Shown piece after piece: positions 40,213 to 52,299 of a DNA stretch of 64,000 nucleotides (positions are counted from its first letter, which is position 1; each line of letters begins with the position of its first letter). Where the stretch lies: positions 1 through 64,000 of the forward strand of contig NC_135122.1 of NCBI RefSeq assembly GCF_050908995.1, read 5' to 3'. The position numbers and the translations under genes were made by a program. Under the pieces are notes generated by a model. That model saw only the letters and a list, made by a program, of their open reading frames with translations. It did not search any database and was not told the DNA's origin. This DNA comes from Andrena cerasifolii. Its lineage: Eukaryota; Arthropoda; Insecta; Hymenoptera; Andrenidae.

Positions 40213-41197
40213 CGGACACTCAAACAATCACAGTTCACACGATAGATTTTACACAAAAAATTACAACAATACTATGACGGAAATGAAACTTCACCCGGAA
40301 TTTGTCTAAATACAGTCTTGGGTTGGAAGTAAAATGTAGAAGTGTGTCAGTTAGTATGAAAATGGCGTCAGTCGAAAAAGAAAGAAATTGAACTTCGCGT
40401 TTATTATGTATCATGTTGATATAATACGTAAAAAATAATTAAAATGTAAATGAAAACTTTGAATTTAGACCATTTTCATAATAACAGGCACGTATAGTGA
40501 AAAGGGCAGGCGTAGGAAGCGTGAAGGTACTTACGATCTTTACTGGTCGACAGTTACGCGTGCTTCTGACGATCGAGGCTTTGTTGGCCTCGAGGGCCAG
40601 CGTTGCTAGAAAACAATTGCTGGCGCGATTCAGGCACACATTACCACCACTCCTGTAGGTGATCCTACTACACAACTTGCGATTCTTTCCTGAAACCGCT
40701 GGGCTGGACCCAAACTGTCCTTCTCACTCAGTCAATATTTTGTATTTCACTTGCACCAAGGACCGAGCGACACATCTCGGCCCGTGTAAAAGTTCAAACG
40801 CGCAAAGGTGATACGTCAAAAGTATATGCACGGGATAATCCAAAATTCTTTCTTGGGTACATTTCTGCAATCCAAAAGTATTCCCGGAAGTACATACTCT
40901 ATGTAAATGCATCAGCATACACCAATCCTAATGGGAAAGAGAGGAATAGAACGCATATACCCGTCCTTTTCACACTATCTTTTGTTCTGCTTCTCAGCAT
41001 CTGTAACTAATGCAGCGACAATGCTAGCTGATCAGTTTTCTGCCGCTTGCACTACGGTGAAGACGCAGAAAGCAATCGGGGTTTTATTTACTGTGCAGAT
41101 ATTGATATATATGGAATATTCATAATTTGTGAATTGTTCCATTCCTACGTGGTTCGTTATCGTAGTGTTGATAAGTGTGTGTGATCATTCCATAGTC
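40213..41197. other. Interior of TTAA element, no gene recognised
   Basis: Mixed-composition sequence with short open stretches that lack any conserved motif. May include promoter sequence of the transposase gene whose candidate first exon starts at 41198. Confidence 0.3.
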
Positions 41198-41318
41198 ATG
41201 GAATCAAAGAAGGAAGCCGCAGATGCAAGAAATAAACGCTATTTGGAGGATGGTACAAAAAGGAAGCAGCCAAGTTATTTGCAAAGCGTTTGTCGAAAAA
41301 TAGAAAGTATCGAGAAAG
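41198..41318 (+). CDS. Candidate first exon of the transposase gene
   Basis: ATG at 41198, 40 codons (MESKKEAADARNKRYLEDGT...IESIEK), basic and charged, ending in a strong donor AAAG|GTAAGT at 41319 in phase 1. The downstream transposase coding begins near 44774-44833 after a 3.4-kb gap. An acceptor at 44833 (GAAGCAG|GTATC) would preserve phase, though its polypyrimidine tract is weak. The gap is filled by a foldback repeat, consistent with a long intron enlarged by insertions. Assignment is tentative. Confidence 0.4.
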
Positions 41319-42644
41319 GTAAGTTACGTGTTATGGTACAGATTAGTATGAAATTACAGTTTGTGATGTAGTAGTAGCAGCACGGTATTTTGCTGTATAT
41401 AATACAGTATTATTCATATTCTTCAAATACGTATACTATCTTTGACACTTTACGTACACATATTCTATGCTACGCGCACCGCAACACATGCCATTATTTT
41501 ACCCCGCTTGCACCACTCGTTCCCATTCATACGTTCATCATTGTATAATTAATTAATAATTCGATTTATACCGTGTTTGGATTCATTTTTATGTGAAAAC
41601 TGTGAGCAGTACGTTCCTGAAACTTTCGAGCCGATGAGACGGAATGTAGAAATTTTAAATTTCGTTATATATGTTATACAAACTGTATGCGTTTTGTTAT
41701 TATAAAACGTTCAAACTACATATACGCGTTTCGTTAGATATGCTTCCTTTATAATGCAGTTGTGATTATTTCAATTGTTGTACGTAGTTTTCAATGGATA
41801 AAAAATGTAAAACCGATTTTATTCCTGTGATGTAGAAGATAATGTTTAAAATTAGCAACAGTCATCGATGCTTGGCAATTCGATGTTGAGCATATGTAGT
41901 TACTTGTTGAATACGAAATATGTACACATTGCTTCTTCTTTTGTGTGTTTTTGACCGCAATATGTACGTCCATATGTGTACCTTTAGCGAAATTGTCTCA
42001 TTGAAAAGCCCAGTCTTCAGGTGAAGTCAGACGGCGAGTCGGCTCGGCTCGCCCAGGCTCGGCGAGTCGGCTTCAGTATAAGCTACATATCAAAAGTGCT
42101 CAATTGTATCGCGAATTGTTAGTATTTTGAATAATGGATTGCAGAGGTACAAATCAAGTTCAAACATGAGTATTTTAATTTCCAACGAACAGAATTAAAA
42201 TATAATCATAAAAATGATGGAATTTTTCAATAACTTTCGTTGGAAAAGCTCTAGATATCCAGGAACCTCATCGAACCTGAAAAGTTGTGTGCTATTTGTT
42301 CTATTTGCTTTATAGAGTACATATTCAAAAGTAAAAGCGGCAAATATTTACAATTCTCCATAATTTTTAAACATAATTAAAATAATTCTATCGCCAAAAA
42401 AGATGATGTTAGGAGCTCAAATGTGTAATTCATTCTAAATAACGTGGGTATAAATAATTTTTCTCTACAAAACACAGTTCATATTCGCTTTCTGCATTCT
42501 GAGAAACCCCAAGTTTTTTAATTAGTATTTTAGCAGATTTCCTGTTTAGCGCTCATCTTTTATTTGACGATTTATTCCAATAAATTCTTATTCGAAAAAA
42601 CTTTCATTCGTTTTTCTCGAATAACTTCATTTTATTCGTAACTT
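41319..42644. other. Probable intron sequence of the transposase gene
   Basis: AT-rich, no coding motif. 42030-42080 has CGGCGAGTCGGCTCGG-type short repeats. Interpreted as intron only if the exon at 41198 is real. Confidence 0.3.
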
Positions 42645-43628
42645 TTATCCACGCGAAATCGGGCACATTTTGGAATGATATTTCCGATATGGCTCAAAAT
42701 TGAATATGTTGTAGTCTTTAGGGATGTATACACATATCTCGGAGGATTTTTAAAATTTTTGAAAAATGTAGATTTTACAGCTCTTTGAAGGTAAGTGCTA
42801 ACTTTTTTTCAATAAATTATAACTATTTGGAATGAAAGAAGAAATTCAATCTACTAGATAAAAAGCTAGTTCTATATATTTATTTCATTCCTAACCATGT
42901 GTAGCCTTGAAGGTCATAGTATATCATATGGTTGAATTTGTCTTGACAGTCGCTTTTATATTGGATAATCAAATATATAGCATTCTATTTAAAAAACTGA
43001 GGGTCACCTTTGTTTCAAGGAAAATATTACGACCACCAAAATTTGAGTTACCGTATTATGTTGTGTATGAAAAACAGTAAAAGTTTTCCTTCGTCAATTG
43101 TATACAAATACTTACCATATTCGTGGACACTGTATAAGAATAGCAGATATAGCCGCTAGGCCGGTGTGATTTGACGCAGCGTCAATTTTCGGCAATTTTT
43201 ACTGGGTCAATTTTAAAATGTCCATATTTTTGACAATTAGACCATGAAGGGGAGGAATATATTTATAGTCTGATTTTTTCAGATTTTTAAAATCACGCCC
43301 AATGTTAAAAAACTGCATTTGTTCATAATAATTACACAAAAATGGACCAATTTTATTTTTTTAAAACAGAAATAATTTTTTCTTAAAACATCAATGTCTT
43401 CTCTACAAATCACCGTAAACCTCATCTCCATCCGTTTACTACTTCCATAGTTATAATTTATTGAAAAAAAGTTAGCACTTACCTTCAAACAGCTGTAAAA
43501 TCTACATTTTTCAAAATTTTCAAAAATCCTTCGAGATATGTTTATACATTTTTAAAGACTACAATATATTCAAATTTGAGCCACATCCGAAATGTTACTC
43601 CAAAAAGTTTCCGATTTCGCGTGGAATG
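42645..43628. repeat. Foldback repeat with ~185-bp arms
   Basis: Left arm 42645-42835 and right arm 43445-43628 are inverted, for example AAATGTAGATTTTACAGCT / AGCTGTAAAATCTACATTT and AAGGTAAGTGCTAACTTTTT / AAAAAGTTAGCACTTACCTT. The 610-bp centre has no gene. Arms differ at several sites. Confidence 0.75.
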
Positions 43629-44773
43629 ACCCAGGATTGAAATGCGAAAAGTATACTTTTCACACGCGGTCAAGTGCACGCGTGCCTGCATACACACGCA
43701 GCCGTGTATCACAGCGTAGACATGCTGCTTGTAACTGCCTTTGCTTGCGAGTAGCGGAGACGGTTGTGCAGATGTGTGCGTGTAAAAAGAAAACGGGCCA
43801 AAAGTGCATGTCCTTCGGTTGCGTAGCGAGGGAATCACGTTGTCTAAGAGGAACATTTGTATCACGCTACGTCCCTCTTCGTATCACGAAGATATATTAG
43901 AATGATATTCACACTTCACAGTAATGCAATAACAATATTTTCATGAATATAGCGTCGTAACATTTGTGATGTTTCTCTAATGATAAAGGACACCAAACAC
44001 GGTATAATTTGAATAACACATATTTAGTGGTAATATGTTTCGGCCGCAGAGAAGTATAGCGAATGAAAAAGTTGGAGACAATCGGCAGTCCTTTTTTCCA
44101 CTCGCTCTCTTCTCGTACGTTCGAGGCTTGTATCGACAAACTTCTAAAAATATAGGAACCACAGTAACATCTCGATTAGGGTTTAAAATTATGACTATGT
44201 ATGATTGGTGTTAATTTATATCACCCTTAGTTGGAGTGTTCCCTCTTGTAACCAGTGAAGCGTGTAATATGGCTCGAGGGCCGATCGTATAACCTGATCC
44301 GAAATTGAAAATCGGTGAGAGACAACACCGATACAAACGAGGTTCACAATTAAAAGTATTTTATTTTTGGTTCTTTTTATAAATTGTTTACCAACATATT
44401 TGTGAGGACTTTCTGATTAAAATGACACCAAACACGATATGGTTTGGATAATTATATAAATATAAACGATTCGTATTCGCGATAAGTAAAAGTTGTCCGA
44501 TTTATGTTGTATTTGGTATCATTTTAATTAGGAGATTGTAACAAACATGTTGGTAGAAGTTTCATGAAAATGAAACCAAAAATACAAATCTTAAATTTTG
44601 ATTGCGTTAGTATTGTCTCACAGGTACACGGGTATCGTTCCGAGGCTTTCGCTCACATCGAGATTTTACTGTATATCTTCTTTTACTATGCTTTGGTTTT
44701 CTTTTCTGCTGTATGTTTTTCTTATTTCTATGTATGTACCACGTGTTAGTGATTATTAACTCCTTACATGCAG
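43629..44773. other. Interior of TTAA element upstream of transposase coding region
   Basis: Contains imperfect inverted phrases GACACCAAACACGGTATAATTTG (about 43988) and GACACCAAACACGATATGGTTTG (44425, direct) with TTTGGTATCATTTTAAT inverted at about 44515, a likely small MITE around 43975-44535. No coding motif. Confidence 0.35.
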
Positions 44774-44801
44774 ACAACGATTGAAGAACACAGCGTGCCT
44801 C

Positions 44802-47458
44802 ATGGTGATTCAGGATACCGTGGCGGAAGCAGGTATCTCGTACGGAACACATCCAAGCACATCTGCTGCGGATGAAAATTTTGAAGATTCTCCAATTATC
44901 GAAGGAATTGTAGAGAAGTACATTTCGATACGGACGCAGAAGATGTTGTAGAAGAAAAAAATTTCAATCCGGACGAAGAGGAAATTGTAGAAGATGTGCA
45001 TTTCGAGTTGAACGAAGAAAGAATTGTGCAAGAAATAGATTTCGACAGAGACAGCGATGAGATACAATCCGTAAGAGACATCAACGAACAAACGACTCAA
45101 GATGTTGGAAGCGATGCTGATTACTGGGTGGTAGAAAATGCAGAACCAGAACAGCCGGAAAATCCAATTTCAGAAGGAGTAGACTTGGTTGATTTTCCGT
45201 ATGTTTTCGAACAAATAAAAAATCTTGGAAAACATTCCACTATTGGCTGTGGCATCGAACATTTTGAAATAATTAGATGTCAACGGAATGGACTAGAAAA
45301 TGTGTATTATGTAGAGTGCAAAATGTGCAAATACACAAAGCAAATATCCTGTCTTCGGAAGAGTGATGCCATATATATCCATAGGGATATCAACCGCGCC
45401 GCTGTTTCCGCAACAATGATGACGGGCGGCGGATATAATCAACTGGAGGACATACTGACTGCCGTGAACGTATCCTGTATGACGAAAAGGATCTACGAGA
45501 AATGTCAGAATGACCTAATCCCCCAGATGCCCTCGAAGTGGCCGCACAACGCGAAATGGAAGATGCAGGAAAAGAGGAGAAAGAATTAGCTATATCAAGA
45601 GGCGACGTACATGCACAATCCAATCTACCGTTTATCCCAGTTGTCGCGGATGTCAGCTGGATGAAAAGGTCCTACCGCGGAGGAGATTACAATTCTCTCT
45701 CTGGCGTAGGAGCCATCGTGGGATACCACACGAAGAAAGTGCTGTACATCAGCGTGAAGAATAAATTCTGCATGACTTGCCAAATAGCAGGTACGAAGAA
45801 GGAAGAACCGCGCGAGCATCGTTGCTTCAACAACTGGGGCCACAATCAGAGTTCAACTGGCATGGAGAGTGTTGCTATTGTCGAAGGCTTCAATTGCAGC
45901 ATAGATATGCACGGCCTAATATACACTATATTAGTTGCTGATGGCGATAGCAGTGTGTACAAAAAGATATTGGACAGTGATCCGTATAAAAACTCCCTGG
46001 TGCAGGTACGAAAAATAGAATGCACCAATCACCTGTTACGCAATTTCAGTAAAAAAATAAACGAAATCGCAACAAAAGGACGCGATAAATACCTAAGAGC
46101 TGTCGTAAAAAATAATGCTCTCCGCTTGCGTACTGGTATAAAGAAAGCTGCAGAATACCGGTTGCAAGAAGAAATAACACTCGAGGAACGAGTAAGAAAT
46201 GTGAAGGAAGACTTGAGGAATGTACCGAGTCACGTTTTCGGTGAACACAAGGAGTGTCAGAAGTTAGCATACTTCTGTAAGAAATACTCTGATCCAAACA
46301 GAGAGGACTACGTACCAAGGTTGAGAGAAGCTGGTATTTATCAGAGTATCGAAGTAGCGATGCAGCCACTTTTCCCTATAGCTGACAGTTTGATGCACGG
46401 TTTAAATAACAATGCTGTTGAAAGTTTTAATAATATCATTGCCAAATTCATCGGAGGCAAAAGGGTAAACTTTGGACGTGGGGGCTCGTATCAGGGCAGA
46501 GTCTCCGCTGCAGTCGTCCAATATAATACAAAAGAGGCGTTTAGCAGATCGAGTACGGCAATGGATAAAGAGCCGTCAACCATGGTAAGAAAGCTGGAAG
46601 GACGTCGGAAGCGTGCAGCAGAAAAATCAAGTGAATATAAAAAAGAAGCGAAAGCATCCTCCTTCCGAAATAAAAAAACCATCGTGCGATCAAGATTACG
46701 GCCCTAACGCAGAAAAAGCAGATATGGAAGAGACAGTATACTCTTCCGAATGTAAAAGGCACGCGGCTATACTGCATGACTGGCAAAGAATGCGATGCGA
46801 GATCGAAGAGGAAACTCGCAATCAGGCGAATAGTGAAAAGTGGATTACTTATAGAAAAAAAAATACATCACGGGCAAATACTGTGAAGAGTATAATGTAC
46901 CCGCAACTTCCAAATTTGTCTGCTCTCCAATACGGAAGGGAAAACGAGGCAAACGCCTTGAGACAAATGGAAGAAGAATTAGGAATTCATATTCAACCAT
47001 GTGGCCTCTTCATCGATGACACTCTGCCTCACTTAGGTGCAACTCCTGACGGCCTCGTGGACCATGATAAAATCGTCGGAGTAAAGTGTCCTGAATCGGC
47101 CAAGGATTTAACACCTGCTGAAGCAATAAAGTAACTTGGTAATATAAGGCGTATTTTCAAGGGTAATGAAATGAATCAATATCATCATTACTATTATCAA
47201 GTGCAAGGACAATTGCACATAACGAAAAGGCAACGGGCCTATTTCTGTTTATGGATGCCGAAAGGAATGAAGGTTACAACAGTAACGAGAGATGATCGAT
47301 TCTGGGCAACAGAGATGGAAGACAAACTGAGCAAGTTCTATGAGGACTGCATGTTGCCAGAAATTATAGATGGCAGATACAATCGACAACAGCCGAAAAG
47401 AGAACCTCCGTACACACAAAAAGGAGGAGCAGCTACGAGTGCACAAGAAAGTACATAA
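44802..47458 (+). pseudogene. Mutator-like transposase with C-terminal YqaJ nuclease domain
   Basis: The N-terminal acidic region has repeated EEIVEDVHFELNEE-type units (44880-45090), with a one-base loss at about 44920. A C-x2-C block (VECKMCKYTKQISC) follows near 45320-45350, then a shift in a C5 run near 45520. The transposase core has Asp at 45649 (VADVSWMKR), C-x2-C (FCMTCQ), Asp at 45946 in VADGDSS, an ECTNHL block and Glu at 46420 (NNAVESFNN), followed by GGKRVNFGRGGSY. A shift near 46640 leads to a DYGPNAEKADM linker and YqaJ motifs (LGATPDGLV, GVKCPES, YYYQVQGQLHIT), with TAA at 47132-47134. The E of the usual E-x-K is Gly. It would cut and join element ends. Confidence 0.75.
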
Positions 47459-48800
47459 AACGATGGATGAAAACATCGGCGTAGCACCGGCGAGTGCATC
47501 CAGCGCATATGAAGAGCTGTCGAATAAGCAATTGCAAGCCAAAGTGACTAATGCACCGGTGAGTGCATACAGCGCATATGAAGAGCTGTCGAATAAGCAA
47601 TGTTCCAAAATGTAAGTAAAAGCGTGTAGTTTACAAAGTGCAGGCACCACCGGATCAACGTGGTGGCGCCTGGAGTGCGCAGAGTTACTGAGCTGCGACG
47701 AAGGAAGTTCGAGGGCGAACATCGTCGCAGAATGGCCGAATTCCCCATCAGAGAGAGCCCCGAAGAGTGGAGTTGTTTAGACAGGATGGGTCCTTCGCCG
47801 ACCAAAGATCCAGGAAGTCTCTCGCTCGAGGAGAGAGTTTGAAGTTTTAAACGAAGAGTCTGAAGATTAGTCTAAGCTAATGTACTGGACTGGGCTGCGG
47901 AGGCTACCTTCGTAGCCCAGCCCTCTGTTTCTTTAAAGTGTTTCAGGGAGCACGACACCCCACGACGAGGGACAAGGTGTCGGGGGACTGCCACCGTGGC
48001 CTGGATACGCGTGCCCGAATTCCCCCCTGTGCTACGACAGAGTAGCAGTCCGCAGTGAAGCGCGGACATACGTGGAAACGCTTCTCTAGCCCTGTTGGCG
48101 TGGATCTTGGCTTCTCCCCGGTTTGTGTAAACCAAGAGGTCCGCCTCAACAGGGTGGACAGCAGCCGGGAAATGGCATCTCCAACCACCAGTCGGACAAG
48201 CGGTGCGACTGCTTGGATCGGCTGGAGGAGATGTCGCGGAGACGGGAACGTTAACAGGACGCACAGGACGGTCCCTTGGGTCAGCACCAGAAGCCACGAA
48301 GAGGAATGGGGCCATCTGAAAGCCAAGGCCTGAGAGAGGGAGAAGAGGACAAGAATTCCAGAAGAAAGACAATGCAGACGAGCTGGGGTACTGGGCAGAT
48401 TGATCGGGGAAGGGGCCGATAACATACTCATGAGCTGTGATCTCCTGTTATCGGTTCCGTCGCGCCTTTCCGTCTTCGCGGTTCTTTCAGCTCCAACGGA
48501 TTCTCTCAAATGAAAGTAAATGTTAATGCTTCTCCGTTTCTTTTACATGGAATCCACCGGAAGGACATCGAGGAGGAGGGAACGTCGCCGAAGCAGTGGA
48601 GACGTCGTCGGACGTCCTTCTGCAGGAGACTGCCTGCAAACGAGGCAGCGCTGGAGTCTGCACGTGGTTTCGAAAGCTGCACGAAGGAGGATGCAGTGTC
48701 GGTGCGTTGGAATCGACGTGGGACTTTCCAAAGTGGAGTTACAGGGACGTCGCGGGAGAAGGACCAGGGGCGTTTCGTCGAGGGAGAATTAGAAGCTCTG
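47459..48800. other. Transposase 3' tail repeats and non-coding sequence
   Basis: 47480-47600 holds two tandem copies of a 66-bp unit (AGCGCATATGAAGAGCTGTC in each) that could belong to the C-terminal tail of the transposase. The rest, 47620-48800, is GC-richer without recognisable coding motifs. Confidence 0.35.
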
Positions 48801-48808
48801 CTCTGCTT

Positions 48809-49100
48809 TCTGTCACTTCGAGGAGCCGACCACATAATTATCACGCGCATCCAGCCTGCGCATTTCCAGAATCGGATTTTCTGTCCTCGAAGTGACAGAA
48901 AATATAACCTAATTGCTGTACTGGATTTCCTAAAGATGCTGTTGCTGCGTAATAATAATGTTTTAGAAGGATGCTAAAAAGTTCACAAATGTTTCGTAGA
49001 AGAACGAAATAGCCACTAAACATTTGTTGTCATATAGCTTATAGTTAGGTTATATTTTCTGTCACTTCGAGGAGCCGACCACATAATAATCATGCGTATC
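48809..49100. repeat. Subterminal repeats near right end of TTAA element
   Basis: TCTGTCACTTCGAGGAGCCG at 48809 recurs directly at 49058, and an inverted version, CTCGAAGTGACAGAAA, lies at about 48885-48900. These lie 500-800 bp from the right terminus and could be transposase-binding sites or remnants of a duplicated end. Confidence 0.6.
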
Positions 49101-49585
49101 CAGTCAGCGCATTTTCACTAGTCCAATTCAACATCCAACAAATTTTATATATAATGTTTGTTCATAACTGCTTTCTGCATAGGACGTGTAATAAGTGCAT
49201 TTCATGTTCTGTTTCGGTGCTTTGCTAATAAAAAAATGTCTAAACTAACAAACTTCATTTTCTGGGGACATCTCCTCATCTATTTTTAGTTTCTCTTATA
49301 ACTCCCTACTGCCAACGAAACACATTATAGTATAAGCGCATTTTAAGTAATTAAAATGTTGCAATGAATTTTCTACGGTTGCTCTACCAGCAGATCTTCC
49401 GTTTAAATATTTACAAGTACAACGCAACAGCTGAGAATTTATTTCCACATTCAGAATAGAATATGGAAATAGCAAACAGCTCCCTCTCGCGTTCACCAGG
49501 CAGCCGCCGATCTATCGGTATTACCATTTCTGTGTAGAAAAAATCTGCTGTAATACCGACCTGCCAAATCGACCAGGTCACGTGA
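49101..49585. other. Right subterminal region of TTAA element
   Basis: AT-rich, no gene. Near the end CACGTGAC occurs at 49579-49586 and is shared with a site inside the left region (35774). Confidence 0.35.
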
Positions 49586-49602
49586 CGTGTCTACCCCCTT
49601 AA
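49586..49602 (-). repeat. Right terminal inverted repeat and TTAA duplication
   Basis: CGTGTCTACCCCC followed by TTAA, exact inverse of the left end at 35051-35067. Confidence 0.85.
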
Positions 49603-49656
49603 TAACAAGTATAATTTTAATATTAAAAATGAATATAATTTTCATGCGTTCTTACC

Positions 49657-52148
49657 CTATAAATCTTCTGAGCTGCTGCTGCTGCTGCTGGTACTGCTGC
49701 TGATGCTGCTGCTGGTACTGCTGCTGATGCTGCTGCTGCCGTCACTGCTGATGCTGCTGCTGCCGTCGCTGTCATCCGAATCGCTGTGTTCAAAATTGAA
49801 TTCTGTACCTTCTATTATTCGGTCGTTCGTCCAATATTCCTGTTCTATTTTTTCTACATGCCTACAAAAGTTCTCCCACTGGTTCTGTGTAATTTCACTC
49901 AGAGCTTCCCGAGTAAATGTTTGTAAATCATCTTTTGAAATTGTCGACGACGGATTCCTTTCCCTAATCTTCCTCTTCAATTGCGCCCAGGCCAATTCTA
50001 TTGGGTTTATGTCGCACATATACGGTGGCAGCCTCAGTACGTTATGGCCGTGTGATTTTATTAGCTCGTCTATTTTGTATGTTTTCGGCATTTTTATTTG
50101 TTTGCACCAGATGCATTAACTCAAATTTTGTCATTTTTTCACTACATTGAATTTTGTTTCTATTTAGCCAGTCTATAATATCGCCCTTCCTATTGCTTTT
50201 TGTCGGCGGTTTAATTTCTTGCACGGAGTGGTACGGGGCATTGTCCATAACAATTACCGAAATGATTCATGATCATGCGGAATGTTCGGTAATAATTTTT
50301 GTTCTATCCATTTGACAAAATTTTCTGCATTCATTTGACCATGGTAGTCTCCTGTAGTGGTGCCGGATTTGAAAATAAGGTCCGCACCATTTACAAAACC
50401 ATTTTTTCCACCGGCATGGACAATTATCAGCCGATGGGAAGAACTATCATTTTTTAATACTCCTAGCATATCCTCGCTCTGCCAACACTTGCTAAAACAC
50501 AAGGTGTTGTCGACCCATGTTTCGTCCATATATACAATGTTCCTATTTTGACTTCTACAGGGTGTCCCACTAAGGAGTGGACAGCGCGATATCTCTTAAA
50601 GTATTGTCGATAAAAATATAAAAAAAATAGGGAATTGCATGGTTCGAGGGGGCCCATTTATTAGCGCGAACGAATTTTGTTTTCGATTATTATTTTAAAA
50701 GATACGATGGTCAAGTTCGGTTTTTCAAATGGAACTATTTTTTTTGAAGACCTGAGCTGATAGTGCGTTCCAAGACAAATTCAATAAGCTTTAATGTATA
50801 CACTTTATTTCCACTGGTTTTTAAGATATTGCGCTTGCAAAATTACTGATTTTCACTGGAAGAAAACCCTCTGGAATAGGAAGGACCGGGGTCGGTCTTA
50901 CTGGCGCTACGGGTGGCATTGCCTGTTGAAACTGATACCTACCTGCCAAAGGTCTACGACAGGGTTCGCAGGCCCAAAAGCTGGACAATTCTTTTCCGTC
51001 AGAAATGCTACTTAGGTAGGTACATCTGCGGTATCGAGAAGCGCATCGTTACTTTTATTTCGCACTTGCTTCTACGCTCGGATGGCCGGTTCTTTTGGGA
51101 GGGATGCAAGTTGGATTGGTTAGGTTAGGAGGAGTGAAAGTTGCTAGAATAAATTTCAACCATAGGGAGCAGATTGTGTCAAAAGAAAAGAATTGTCCAG
51201 CCTTTGGGCCTGCCATTTCTGGCGTAGACCTTTGGCAGGTAGGTATCAGTTTCAACAGGCAATGCCACCCGTAGCGCCAGTAAGACCGACCCCGGTCCTT
51301 CCTATTCCAGAGGGTTTTCTTCCAGTGAAAATCAGTAATTTTGCAAGCGCAATATCTTAAAAACCAGTGGAAATAAAGTGTATACATTAAAGCTTATTGA
51401 ATTTGTCTTGGAACGCACTATCAACTCAGGTCTTCAAAAAAAATAGTTCCATTTGAAAAACCGAACTTGACCATCGTATCTTTTAACATAATAATCGGAA
51501 ACAAAATTCGTTCGCGCTAATAAATGGGCCCCCTCGAACCATGCAATTCCCTATTTTTTTTATATTTTTATCGACAATACTTTAAGAGATATCGCGCTGT
51601 CCACTCCTTAGTGGGACACCCTGTATAATGTCGTAAAGCTTTTAAATATTTTTCCCTCCAAATGACAATATTCGGTCTTTCAATTAGGACCTTTCGAATG
51701 CTATTGCTCTTCCTCCATTTAAAACCCATAGACTTTAATAATTTACAAAGAGAATCGATTTTCCATGGATAATCTATCTTTTCCCGTATCGCAGCCAACA
51801 ATTTTGGAGCATTTGGCACAATTTTTTTTCCACATAAAATTCATAAATAACATTTCTTATGAGAGCCTTATCTTGATTGGAGCAGTAAAACTTTTTTAGA
51901 TTGCCCCGCGGACGTTTTATACCCGGTGACGATAATAATGTGTCTTCTGGAATTTGTGAACTTTCTTTTCGAATTTTTTGAATTGTTTTCTTTGATAACC
52001 CAGTATAATCCATGACACGAATAGTAGGTTGGCGCATTGGATGGAGAGGCCTATCTGCATCACGCTCCTGTTCACATTTTTTTATAATCCTCCTCACCAT
52101 ATTCTGCGCATCACTACGAACTGTCTGTCCTTTCTTATGTGGCGGCAT
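49657..52148 (-). pseudogene. Tc1/mariner-type (IS630-like DDE) transposase, copy A, interrupted
   Basis: Reading down from the ATG at 52148 (MPPHKKGQTVRS): HTH region with a DYTGLSKKTIQKIRKE block. A frameshift in an A8 run near 51830 leads to an IDYPWKIDSLCKLLKSMGFKWRK block. The 1066-bp TA element then interrupts at 51623-50558. Next come the first catalytic Asp (YMDETWV, about 50520) and HAGGKNGFVNG. A shift near 50255 precedes MDNAPYHSV (second Asp). A last shift near 50090 precedes LPPYMCDINPIELAWAQLK (third acidic position), and the protein ends in a poly-Ser tail encoded by CTG/AGC repeats at 49676-49770. It would cut transposon ends at TA. Four or more lesions; inactive. The 3' region is further split by the TTAA element. 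Confidence 0.8.
50558..51623. mobile_element. TA-flanked palindromic DNA transposon, copy 2 (1066 bp)
   Basis: Termini CAGGGTGTCCCACTAAGGAG inverted at both ends, TA at 50556-50557 and 51624-51625. The halves are inverted over about 450 bp each, so the same arm ORF is readable from both sides (from 50794 forwards and 51387 backwards). It is closely related to the 801-bp copy at 6954-7754, which has one arm shortened. No transposase is encoded. It sits inside the transposase gene of copy A. Confidence 0.85.
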
Positions 52149-52299
52149 AATGTTTATAACGTTGCAGTGCACTTACTCTATCATTAACAGTACACGTAAC
52201 AATGAAGAAGTAAACGCAAAAAGTCTTTCAGTTTTCGCCAAAAACCGTAGCTGTGTAACCACGGTAACGTGAACGAGAAACAAAATCAAGTGTTCTCGT

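Larger units (their letters stand above)
35055..49598. mobile_element. 14.5-kb TTAA-flanked transposon with Mutator-like/YqaJ transposase
   Basis: TTAA at 35051-35054 and 49599-49602 bracket inverted termini GGGGGTAGACACG / CGTGTCTACCCCC (13 bp). Copy B of the host mariner has the uninterrupted site (TTAA at 52699-52702, inverted). So insertion duplicated TTAA, as in piggyBac and Kolobok superfamilies. Inside are an RGG-box gene (minus), a transposase gene (plus), and many nested MITEs, which account for the length. The transposase type favours Kolobok over piggyBac, by inference. Confidence 0.85.

Noticed and set aside
35055..49598. piggyBac assignment from the TTAA target alone
   Set aside because: No piggyBac DDD transposase or C-terminal ring-type cysteine pattern is visible; the encoded transposase is Mutator-like with YqaJ.
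50794..51387. MYTLYFHWFLRYCA-type frame present three times in the window
   Set aside because: It lies in the arms of the TA-flanked palindromic element, with no transposase motif; conservation is explained by recent transposition.
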